A stretch of 62,452 nt of DNA from Bacteroidales bacterium (GTDB lineage: Bacteria > Bacteroidota > Bacteroidia > Bacteroidales > VadinHA17). The position numbers and the translations under genes are program-made. Below, in pieces: positions 48,028 through 56,098 of this stretch; positions within the stretch are counted from its first letter, which is position 1, and each line of letters opens with the position of its first letter. The DNA lies in NCBI GenBank assembly GCA_029932855.1, contig JAOZPG010000002.1, positions 3,162 through 65,613 on the forward strand, read 5' to 3'. The notes below the pieces were generated by a model, which did not search any database, had not been told where the DNA came from, and worked only from the letters and a program-made list of their open reading frames with translations.

Positions 48028-49953
48028 TCAGGAACCAAGTTTATTAAACTTCCTGCTTATAATATACAGATCAGTCCGGAGGCTATAATCACGGGCATAA
48101 TCGATATTTACATTATGTATGTCTGTTTCCGATAAGCCGGAAATATCAGTGCCCATGTATGGCGTAAGCACTGCAGGCCGTAAGGCAGGCAGATCGTCAT
48201 TATTACCGGCTCCGGACAGGTAGCCTGTCCAGCTGAGTCTTCCGGACAGTACTTTTAATATATTAGCAAAGTAATTGGTGGCATTCTTAACAAAAATAAA
48301 TGTAAGGGGATAGCTTAAGATAAGGAAAAGTGAAACAATTATGTCTAGTGACCTTTTCTTCCTTCTGTTTTCCTTTTTGCCTATTGAGTTGATTTCATAC
48401 AGGTAGAGGTCGCCTCTCAGATTCTTCGATGAGCTTCCGATAAGTGACATACTCTCGGGGGGTGCAATCTTAAACTCAAGTGTATAAGATTCAAGTTCTA
48501 TCATACACCTTATTATTTCTTCGGTGCTAAAGTCTTTGGAGCAGAATATTATTTCGTCTATTTTATGATAACTTACCATTTCGTTTATGCGGGCCAGTTC
48601 GCTTGTTCCAACATTAGCAATAAAGCCGGTATTTACTCTTGCCTGCTTAAGAAGGCTTTTAACTCTTTCTGTTTCATCTTCCTTCCCGGCAATCAACAAT
48701 CTTTTCTTCTTAAAGCGGTATAGTTTAAAATTTTTTCCGGCAAAACTGCTTAATAAAAACCTGATCCCAACAGTTGAGGCAAGTGTCCACAGGCTGCCGA
48801 TCAATATCAGTGCCCTGGAGAACCTCAGTTCATTGGGGAGTAGGGCATAGGCTATTAAGATAACAAGGCTGCCTGCAAGAATTCCCTTTATATGTCTTGC
48901 CAGTTGAACGGGTTTACGGTATGCAGAGAAGATGTAAACGGAAAAAAGCCATACAAGGATATATGCTGGCACCACAAACATAAGAAAGTTGTCGGGGTAA
49001 TGTGCCGGGTTCCCGAATTTCATTTGCCCCCAGACAGGTGTGATGATCATATATCCGGCATATATCAGACTTATGTCCAGCAATGGGAGGATAGATGAGA
49101 GGAAGATTCTTTTTACTATTGATAATCCTGCCCTGAAATATATAGCCAGTGATACAAGCAGTGAGTAGAGTCTTATGTTCTTTTTTGAGAAATGCTTGCC
49201 TGCAAAGATCAGCATGGCCTTGTAAAAAAGACTTACGTAGTTAAGACTGCCTTTCTGGGTGCTCTCTCCCTTGTAATGAATGATCCTGGTCTCAGGAAAG
49301 TAATAGTTTTTATACCCGCCCTTTAATATCTTATATGAAAGGTCTATATCCTCACCATACATGAAGTAATCTTCGTCAAAGGCTCCCAGCTTATCTATCA
49401 CCGATTTGCGCAGAAACATAAATGCACCGCTCAGGATGTCAACCTCTTGTGTCTGGCCGGCATCAAGGTATCCAAGGTGATACTTCCCAAATATTCTGGA
49501 ACGTGGAAATAATCCTGCCAGGCCGAAGATCTTGTAAAATGCTACGGCAGGGGTGGGTAAGGCCCGTTTCGATTCAGGAAGGAACTTGCCCTTGCCGTCT
49601 ATCATTTTTACTCCGCTTGCCCCGGCGTCAGGATGTGAATCCATAAAATAAATACACTTCCTGAGAGTATTTTCCTCTAAAATCGTGTCGGGGTTCAGTA
49701 TAAGAATATACCTTCCCACTGCTTTTTCAATTGCCTGGTTATTGGCCTTTGCAAATCCCAGGTTCTCTTTGTTTTCTATAAGCCTGTATCCCGGAAATTT
49801 TTCCTTTACCATGCCGGGGGAGCCATCCACGGAATTATTGTCAACAATAAAGACTTCCCCTTTGATGCCTTCCATGGCCCTGGCTACCGAGTGCAGACAT
49901 TGCTCAAGGAAGTGTTTTACATTGTAATTGACAATGATAATGCTGAGGTCCAT
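48028..49953 (-). CDS. GT2 glycosyltransferase fused to a shortened phosphoglycosyltransferase
   Basis: A 641-residue fusion. Residues about 1-235 are a rhamnosyltransferase-like GT2 domain with SIIIVNYNVKHFLEQCL, ILNPDTIL (metal/nucleotide site) and YFMYGEDIDLSYKI. About four or five membrane helices follow (about 290-410), then a Rossmann-like soluble segment (about 418-520). The C-terminal ~110 residues resemble the ends of a polyisoprenyl-phosphate sugar transferase: KKRSLDIIVSLFLILSYPLTF at the start, NILKVLSGRLSWTGY in place of the NVLKGDMSLVGPRP element, and NIDYARDYSLRTDLYII at the end. The usual loop between those elements, with the F-x-Q-x-R-x-G and catalytic Asp-Glu, is absent. Whether it has transferase activity beyond GT2 is unknown. 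Confidence 0.78.
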   Translation of the reverse strand: MDLSIIIVNYNVKHFLEQCLHSVARAMEGIKGEVFIVDNNSVDGSPGMVKEKFPGYRLIENKENLGFAKANNQAIEKAVGRYILILNPDTILEENTLRKCIYFMDSHPDAGASGVKMIDGKGKFLPESKRALPTPAVAFYKIFGLAGLFPRSRIFGKYHLGYLDAGQTQEVDILSGAFMFLRKSVIDKLGAFDEDYFMYGEDIDLSYKILKGGYKNYYFPETRIIHYKGESTQKGSLNYVSLFYKAMLIFAGKHFSKKNIRLYSLLVSLAIYFRAGLSIVKRIFLSSILPLLDISLIYAGYMIITPVWGQMKFGNPAHYPDNFLMFVVPAYILVWLFSVYIFSAYRKPVQLARHIKGILAGSLVILIAYALLPNELRFSRALILIGSLWTLASTVGIRFLLSSFAGKNFKLYRFKKKRLLIAGKEDETERVKSLLKQARVNTGFIANVGTSELARINEMVSYHKIDEIIFCSKDFSTEEIIRCMIELESYTLEFKIAPPESMSLIGSSSKNLRGDLYLYEINSIGKKENRRKKRSLDIIVSLFLILSYPLTFIFVKNATNYFANILKVLSGRLSWTGYLSGAGNNDDLPALRPAVLTPYMGTDISGLSETDIHNVNIDYARDYSLRTDLYIISRKFNKLGS

Positions 49954-49959
49954 TAGGCT

Positions 49960-50586
49960 TTATGATGAGAGGTTGTTTTCAAATAATGTACGGTTGATCA
50001 GTGATCTTCCAAGAGTAACTTCATCTGCATATTCTATTTCGTCCCCAACAGAAACACCCCTGGCCAGCGTGGTTATTTTAATATCTTCACCCTGGTATTT
50101 ACGGTAAAGGTAAAAATTTGTTGTATCTCCCTCCATTGTGGTGCTTAAAGCCAGGATAAGTTCTTTCACTTCTCCTTTCTTTATTTTTTCATCAAGAAGG
50201 TCTGTGTTAAGTTCATCGGGACCAATGCCGTTCATTGGTGAGATTATCCCGCCCAGCACATGATATATCCCAAAATACTGGTTGGTATTCTCTATTGCCA
50301 TAACATCCTGTATATTTTCAACTACGCATATTGTTGACTTGTCCCTGCCGGTGTCGGCACATATTTCGCAAATCTCGGTATCGGAAATATTGTTACAGCT
50401 TTTACAGTATCTTATATTTTCTTTAAGCCTGATGATGCTGTTCCCAAATTGTCTGACATCATTTACATCCTGTCTGAGCAGATGCAGTACAAGCCGTAAG
50501 GCTGTCTTTTTCCCTATTCCGGGGAGACCGGAGAATTCTTCAACAGATTCTTCAAGTAATTTTGATGGAAACCGGTGTAATGACAT
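49960..50586 (-). CDS. recR: Recombination mediator protein RecR
   Basis: A 208-residue RecR, which with RecF and RecO loads RecA at single-strand gaps. The helix-hairpin-helix segment [17 protein letters not shown], a four-Cys zinc finger (Cys61, Cys64, Cys73, Cys76 in [20 protein letters not shown]) and a Toprim domain ([48 protein letters not shown]) are all present. It ends seven bases from the GT2 gene start, so the two probably form a short operon. ATG at 50586 gives the normal start. Confidence 0.95.
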   Translation of the reverse strand: MSLHRFPSKLLEESVEEFSGLPGIGKKTALRLVLHLLRQDVNDVRQFGNSIIRLKENIRYCKSCNNISDTEICEICADTGRDKSTICVVENIQDVMAIENTNQYFGIYHVLGGIISPMNGIGPDELNTDLLDEKIKKGEVKELILALSTTMEGDTTNFYLYRKYQGEDIKITTLARGVSVGDEIEYADEVTLGRSLINRTLFENNLSS

Positions 50587-50673
50587 GCCTCAAAAATAAT
50601 AAGCCCTGACAGGCTATGCAATTTTTTTCACTTAAATGTTTTTCTTATCCTTGTACTTTAAAATTTTAAAAAT

Positions 50674-52146
50674 ATGAGTCCACTTTTAGTTTTTAGCATT
50701 ATTGCCGGCTATTTCATTGTGTTGATAGTTATTTCCCAGATTACATCCAAGAAGACTACAACAGATTCGTTTTTTACAGGCGACCGCCAGTCTCCATGGT
50801 TTGTAGTGGCATTCGGAATGATAGGCACAACACTCTCAGGAGTTACCTTTATATCTATACCCGGGGAGGTGGGTGGACTGATCTCGGATGCAGAACCACA
50901 TCTGAAAGCTTTTTCTTATTTCCAGATGGTACTGGGATATGTGGCCGGCTATTTTGTTATTGCCAATGTGCTGATGCCCATATATTACAAGCTTAATCTG
51001 GTGTCTATATATTCTTATCTGGATACCCGATTCGGCATGAAGTCCTATAAGACAGGCTCATTATTCTTTCTGCTGTCACAGTCAATAGGTGCTGCCCTGA
51101 GATTGTTTATTGTGTCGACAGTGCTGCAGATAGGTTTCTTTGATGCTTATAATATACCTTTTGCTGTAACAGTGCTTATAACAATATTGCTTATATGGCT
51201 TTATACTGCCAGGGCTGGTATAAAGACAATTGTGTGGACCGGGACAATGCAGACCTTTTTTATGATACTTGCGGTAATAATAACTGTTATTGTAATCTCA
51301 AAGGCACTTGGACTTTCTTCCGGCGGACTGGCATCAACTATAAAGGAGCATGAATATTCTCAAATATTTTTCTGGGACTGGAAAAGTTCAAAATTCTTTG
51401 TAAAGCAGTTCCTTGCAGGAGCCTTTATTGCTATTACAATGACAGGCCTGGATCAGAGTATGATGCAGAGGAACCTTACATGCAAGAATATCGGGGAGGC
51501 AAAGAAGAATATGTACTGGTTCAGTATCATACTTGTGCCGGTGAATTTCCTTTTCCTGAGCCTGGGTTTGCTTTTATACCTCTATGCTGCAAAGGAGGGG
51601 ATTGCTATTCCTGAGCGCACTGACGATCTTTATCCAATACTTGCCCTTCAGCATTTTACTCCCTTTATAGGGATAGTATTCCTGCTAGGGATAATTGCAG
51701 CTGCCTTTTCAAGTGCTGATTCCTCTCTTACTTCACTTACAACTTCTTTCTGTGTCGATTTCCTGCAGTTTAAGAATTTGCCGGAGAAGATCAGGGAAAA
51801 GAAGAGGCTGCTGGTGCATGTTGGCTTTTCAGTGCTCTTGTTCCTGATTATTATAATATTCAGGTCAATTAACAATGAGAGTGTAGTTACCTCATTGTTC
51901 CGGGTGGCCGGTTACACATATGGCCCCTTGCTTGGCTTATATTCATTTGGCCTGTTTACAAAATGGAAAGTCAGGGATAAGCTGGTCCCTGTGGTGGCTA
52001 TTTTGTCACCTTTGCTTACATTCCTGGTAAGCCGCTATTCCAGTTTGATAATCCCCGGTTATATTATGGGCTTTGAGCTTATACTTGTTAACGGGATACT
52101 TACATTCCTTGGATTGATGCTCCTCAGGATTAAGAAGGCTGAATAA
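50674..52146 (+). CDS. Sodium:solute symporter family protein
   Basis: A 490-residue inner-membrane carrier of the SSS family with about thirteen hydrophobic segments. Visible landmarks: FFTGDRQSPWFVVAFGMIGT near the first helices, GVTFISIPGEVGG, ITMTGLDQSMMQRNLTCKN and IIAAAFSSADSSLTSLTTS, typical of the fifth to eighth helices and the sodium site. The solute is unknown; a sugar, amino acid or organic acid are all possible. It diverges from recR with an 87-base spacer containing TATCCTTG, one base off a -7 box. It is followed by a hairpin that serves mainly the convergent gene. Confidence 0.9.
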   Translation: MSPLLVFSIIAGYFIVLIVISQITSKKTTTDSFFTGDRQSPWFVVAFGMIGTTLSGVTFISIPGEVGGLISDAEPHLKAFSYFQMVLGYVAGYFVIANVLMPIYYKLNLVSIYSYLDTRFGMKSYKTGSLFFLLSQSIGAALRLFIVSTVLQIGFFDAYNIPFAVTVLITILLIWLYTARAGIKTIVWTGTMQTFFMILAVIITVIVISKALGLSSGGLASTIKEHEYSQIFFWDWKSSKFFVKQFLAGAFIAITMTGLDQSMMQRNLTCKNIGEAKKNMYWFSIILVPVNFLFLSLGLLLYLYAAKEGIAIPERTDDLYPILALQHFTPFIGIVFLLGIIAAAFSSADSSLTSLTTSFCVDFLQFKNLPEKIREKKRLLVHVGFSVLLFLIIIIFRSINNESVVTSLFRVAGYTYGPLLGLYSFGLFTKWKVRDKLVPVVAILSPLLTFLVSRYSSLIIPGYIMGFELILVNGILTFLGLMLLRIKKAE

Positions 52147-52150
52147 AAAA

Positions 52151-52178
52151 AACACCTGCCGGGTGTATAGCAGGTGTT
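52151..52178 (-). terminator. Terminator for the acyl-CoA ligase gene
   Basis: AACACCTGC and GCAGGTGTT form a perfect 9-bp stem with a 10-base loop. On the minus strand it is followed by TTTTTT, 25 bases after the ligase stop. On the plus strand the tail is only AAAATTATT, so it mainly serves the minus-strand gene. Confidence 0.75.
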
Positions 52179-52203
52179 AAAATTATTCGGACTTATGCAG
52201 TCT

Positions 52204-53979
52204 TTAGTTTGATGAGAATATCTCCTTAATAATATGATCGTATTCTTTGTAAAGGTAATTTCTCTTTAGCTTCAATGTAGGTGACAGCTCTCCTGTGGCA
52301 GGAGTCCATTCCTTACAAACCAGCCTGAAACGTTTTATCTGCTCATGAAATGCCATTTTCTTATTTATCTCGTTCACTTCCTTCTGGTAGCGTTTTATTA
52401 CCTCAGGTATCCTTATCAGCTCTTCATTATCCCTGTATTTAACACCATGACGTGAACACCAGTTATGAAGAAATTCGAAGTTGGGCGAGATAAGGGCAGA
52501 TGCAAATTTCTCATTCTCACCTATTACCATTATCTGTTGTATAAAGAATGATTCCTTGCATTTGTTTTCAATGACCTGGGGCGCTACATATTTGCCGTTT
52601 GATAGTTTGAATATCTCTTTTTTCCTGTCAGTGATCTTCAGGTATTTATTGTCAATAAGGGTTCCTATGTCTCCGGTATGGAACCAGCCATCCTTATCTA
52701 TGGCCTCTGCTGTAAGTTCCGGTTTATTATAATAGCCCATCATAATGTTAGGTCCCTTACACAGTATCTCACCATCTTCGGCTATCTTTACTTCCACATC
52801 CTTTATCATTGGTCCCACTGTCCCTACCATGATCTCATCTGTTATCAGGTTGTTCACGGCTATTACCGGAGATGTCTCGGTGAGGCCGTATCCTTCCAGT
52901 ACCTTGATATCTGCACTCCAGAAGATTGTGGCCAGGCGGGGCTGAAGTGCTGCGCCACCTGATACTATTACATTCACGTTTCCTCCCAGGGCTTCTCTCC
53001 ATTTTGAGAATACCAGCTTATTGGCTATTTTCAGTTTCATTTTATAGAAGCCTGAGTTTTTTCCGTGCAGCTTAAATTTATGTCCCAGGTTTACAGCCCA
53101 GAAGAATATCTGTTTTTTAATCCCGTCCAGGTCCTTCCCTTTCTGAATGATCTTATCGTAAATTGTCTCCAGCAGCCTGGGTACAGTAGAGAACAGATCG
53201 GGCTTAATATCTTTGAGGTCATTTACAATGGTCCCCATGCTTTCAGCATAATAAACCGAAATGCCTTTATACTGAAAATGATAATTCAGCATCCTCTCAT
53301 AAATATGACAAAGGGGGAGGAAGCTAAGGCTTCTTGATTCGGGTCCGTGAGGATGAACTACGGAAGTGGCAATTGCATTACTCAGCAGGTTCTCGTGACT
53401 AAGCATTACACCTTTTGGATTGCCCGTTGTTCCGGATGTGTATATAAGTGTTACCAGGTCTGAAGCTTTTATGCTCTTTTTGACGTTCTCAACTTCAGGC
53501 TTATATTTTTCTGCATTCTTTCTTCCGAGCTCAACCACTTCCATCCAGTTTTTAACATCATCCAGCTTATTTATTGAATATAGCTTTTCAATGCTTTCTG
53601 CTTTATTGGCCAGGGGCTCAATCTTTGAGAAAAGGCCCTTGTCTGAGACAAAGATGATCCTGGGCTTACAGTCGTCGAGAATATATTCATATTCTTCTAT
53701 GCTTATTGTGGGGTATATGGGAACACTAACCATGCCGGCCAGGCTGATGCCCATATCTATAAAGTTCCATTCCGGCCTGTTATTGGATACCAGCGCCACC
53801 CTGTCACCCCGTTCAAGTCCCAGTGCCAGCAATCCGTAACTAAAGTTGGTGGCAAGATCGTGGTATTCAGCATGACTGTGTGTTAGCCATTTACCGTCCA
53901 CTTTTCCGGCAAGTGAAATTTCCTTATTATACTTTTCAAGGGAAAAATCCAAAAGATCAAATGTTCTTTTCACATCCAT
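52204..53979 (-). CDS. Long-chain fatty acid-CoA ligase (AMP-binding), paralogue 1
   Basis: A 591-residue adenylate-forming enzyme that activates a fatty acid with ATP and CoA to give acyl-CoA. The P-loop-like motif LIYTSGTTGNPKGVMLSH (about residues 174-191), the GYGLTETSPV motif (about 352-361) and the hinge region GWFHTGDIGTLID and ITDRKKEIFKLSNGKY are present, as is the ending LKLKRNYLYKEY. The long-chain type fits because the region before the AMP site matches FadD15/Faa-like proteins. A -7 box lies at 54036. A second ligase with similar layout lies 222 bases further up on the same strand, an apparent duplication. Confidence 0.9.
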   Translation of the reverse strand: MDVKRTFDLLDFSLEKYNKEISLAGKVDGKWLTHSHAEYHDLATNFSYGLLALGLERGDRVALVSNNRPEWNFIDMGISLAGMVSVPIYPTISIEEYEYILDDCKPRIIFVSDKGLFSKIEPLANKAESIEKLYSINKLDDVKNWMEVVELGRKNAEKYKPEVENVKKSIKASDLVTLIYTSGTTGNPKGVMLSHENLLSNAIATSVVHPHGPESRSLSFLPLCHIYERMLNYHFQYKGISVYYAESMGTIVNDLKDIKPDLFSTVPRLLETIYDKIIQKGKDLDGIKKQIFFWAVNLGHKFKLHGKNSGFYKMKLKIANKLVFSKWREALGGNVNVIVSGGAALQPRLATIFWSADIKVLEGYGLTETSPVIAVNNLITDEIMVGTVGPMIKDVEVKIAEDGEILCKGPNIMMGYYNKPELTAEAIDKDGWFHTGDIGTLIDNKYLKITDRKKEIFKLSNGKYVAPQVIENKCKESFFIQQIMVIGENEKFASALISPNFEFLHNWCSRHGVKYRDNEELIRIPEVIKRYQKEVNEINKKMAFHEQIKRFRLVCKEWTPATGELSPTLKLKRNYLYKEYDHIIKEIFSSN

Positions 53980-54035
53980 AGCTAAGTGTTTTTTGTTAGA
54001 GTTATAAGTTTAGTCTTTGTTCATTTTTGTTGGCG

Positions 54036-54043
54036 CAAAGATA
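54036..54043 (-). promoter_or_regulatory. -7 box of acyl-CoA ligase 1
   Basis: On the minus strand this reads TATCTTTG, an exact TAnnTTTG match, 56 bases before the ATG at 53979. The -33 TTTG is not clear. Confidence 0.5.
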
Positions 54044-54201
54044 TAAATTTCCTAAAGAATCTTCGACCCGGATAATATCATTGATTAATTGTCCTTTCCT
54101 GCAATTCATAAGTTACAGATAAACAGACAGATAGCAGAGATATGTGTAAAACCGGAATTCGACTGCAGGATTGAGGAGCTTAGCAGCTGTAAGGCCTGTC
54201 T

Positions 54202-55968
54202 TTAAGCATCGTAGATAGACTGAATATGATCTTTGTATTTCTTAAGTATGAAATTCCTTCTTAATTTCATGCTGGGCGACAGTTCACCACTTATAACCGA
54301 CCAGTCATTATTAACGATACGGAAGCGTTTTATCTGTTCGCAGGAATCAAGAGAACGGTTTATTTTATTTATCTCATTTTCTATCTCCCTGATAACCTGT
54401 GGTAGTTCAATAAGTTTTTTCCTGTCTGTCGTTTGTATCTTATGAATCGGCTTTATCCGCTTGAAAAGGGCATCAAAATCGGGGATCACCAGGGCTCCTG
54501 CAAACTTTTCTCCTTCACCTACCACCATAAACTGGTTTATCAGTTCCGATTCCCTGAACCTGCTTTCAATAGATTGAGGCGCTATATATTTACCGTAAGA
54601 AGTCTTGAAAAGTTCTTTTCGTCGTCCTTCGATAAAGAGGAATCCATTTGAAAAAAAACCAAGATCGCCTGTGTGGAACCAACCTTCACGGTCTATGGTT
54701 TCCTTTGTGAGCCTGTCTTCCATATAATAACCCGGGGTGACATTCGGACCCCTTACGAGTATTTCTTCATTATCCGAGATCTTAAGCTCAATCCCCGGTA
54801 TAAGCGGTCCCACCGAGCCTATATATTTTTCTTCGCTACGATTAAGTGAAATAAGCGGGGAGGTTTCGGTAAGACCGTATCCCTGATATACAGGAAGTCC
54901 TGCTGTCCAGAAAAATTTCTCTACCCCAGGTGCCAGTCGCGCTCCTCCGCAACCAATAAATTTTATCTTTCCTCCAAGCAGTTTTTTTACTTTTCTGAAA
55001 ACAAGAAGTCTTAAAAAAAATCTTTTTATCCTGAATGAGAAACGGGCTTTGTGGTCATGGGGATATTTATTAAAAAGCTCTACTGACTTTTTAAATATGA
55101 ACTTCCTGAAGCCCTTTAATTTTCTTCCCCCGGAAATATAATAGCTTCTTATTTTCTCTAATACACGGGGAACGGCAGTAAATCCATGCGGACTGAGTTC
55201 TGAGAGGTCGTTCATGATAGAGGAAATATCTGCAGAATAATAAATACTGGAGCCTGAATACTGGAACTGGTAATTTGATGTACGTTCGTATATATGGCTT
55301 AAAGGAAGGAAGCTTAAAACCTTGTCTTTATAGCCCAGCGGCTGTATTGATGAAGCAGTGATAAGGTTGCTTACCAGGTTCCTGTGTGTAAGTATTACCC
55401 CTTTATGATTTCCTGTTGTTCCAGATGTATATATTAATGTAACAGTATCTTCTTCCCTAATAGATCCTTCTATAGTTTTAAGTTTTTCCCTGAGTAGCTT
55501 TTGATTTTCTTTTCCTGCAGAGATCAGTTCTTTCCAGCAGGGAACATCTTTTACGGGACTGCAGGAGAATGTCCCTTTTAGTCCCGGCAGGCGATCCAGT
55601 ACGGGCTTTAGTCTTTTATATATGCTGGTGTCGGAGATAAAAATATAGCTGACATCCGCCTGCCCAAGGATATATTCAAATGAGTCCTCACTTATTGTGG
55701 GGTAAACAGGAACATGTATTATGCCTGCCCGGGCAAGGCCTATATCAATAAAGTTCCATTCTGGCATATTGGAAGAGCATATGGTGGCAACCTTATCCCC
55801 CTTTTTTAGTCCCAGGTTTAGAAAACCCATTGCTATCCAGATGGAATAATCAAGATATTCTTTAGTGGAGAAAGACTTCCATTTCCCGTCGGTCTTTCTT
55901 GAAAAGATATCATCACGGGGATGTTCCCTATGGCAATGTTCCGGTATGTCAAATGTTCTGAAAACCAA
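54202..55968 (-). CDS. Long-chain fatty acid-CoA ligase (AMP-binding), paralogue 2
   Basis: A 588-residue paralogue of the ligase at 52204, transcribed the same way, with LIYTSGTTGNHKGVILTHRN (AMP-binding), GYGLTETSPLISLN, GWFHTGDLGFFSNG and IEGRRKELFKTSYGKYIAP. Sequence identity with paralogue 1 is moderate, the lengths match, and the order of blocks is the same, so an old tandem duplication followed by divergence is likely. Substrate range may differ. The central region is more basic (ARFSFRIKRFFLRLLVFRK) than in paralogue 1. alaS is upstream with a 130-base spacer. No clear promoter was recognised there. Confidence 0.9.
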   Translation of the reverse strand: MVFRTFDIPEHCHREHPRDDIFSRKTDGKWKSFSTKEYLDYSIWIAMGFLNLGLKKGDKVATICSSNMPEWNFIDIGLARAGIIHVPVYPTISEDSFEYILGQADVSYIFISDTSIYKRLKPVLDRLPGLKGTFSCSPVKDVPCWKELISAGKENQKLLREKLKTIEGSIREEDTVTLIYTSGTTGNHKGVILTHRNLVSNLITASSIQPLGYKDKVLSFLPLSHIYERTSNYQFQYSGSSIYYSADISSIMNDLSELSPHGFTAVPRVLEKIRSYYISGGRKLKGFRKFIFKKSVELFNKYPHDHKARFSFRIKRFFLRLLVFRKVKKLLGGKIKFIGCGGARLAPGVEKFFWTAGLPVYQGYGLTETSPLISLNRSEEKYIGSVGPLIPGIELKISDNEEILVRGPNVTPGYYMEDRLTKETIDREGWFHTGDLGFFSNGFLFIEGRRKELFKTSYGKYIAPQSIESRFRESELINQFMVVGEGEKFAGALVIPDFDALFKRIKPIHKIQTTDRKKLIELPQVIREIENEINKINRSLDSCEQIKRFRIVNNDWSVISGELSPSMKLRRNFILKKYKDHIQSIYDA

Positions 55969-56098
55969 AATAATATAAGCTGTTAGTATATTATTAAAGA
56001 TAGGAAAATATGCACAATAGTTGCGTGTTGCAAATAAGATTTTTCAGATACTGATGTCTTAAGGAAATTCTTCTGTACGGCTCCCTGCTGTGAACAGA

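Noticed and set aside
50591-50598. TATTTTTG on the minus strand just before recR
   Set aside because: It lies only five bases from the ATG, which would put the transcript start inside the start codon; probably chance.
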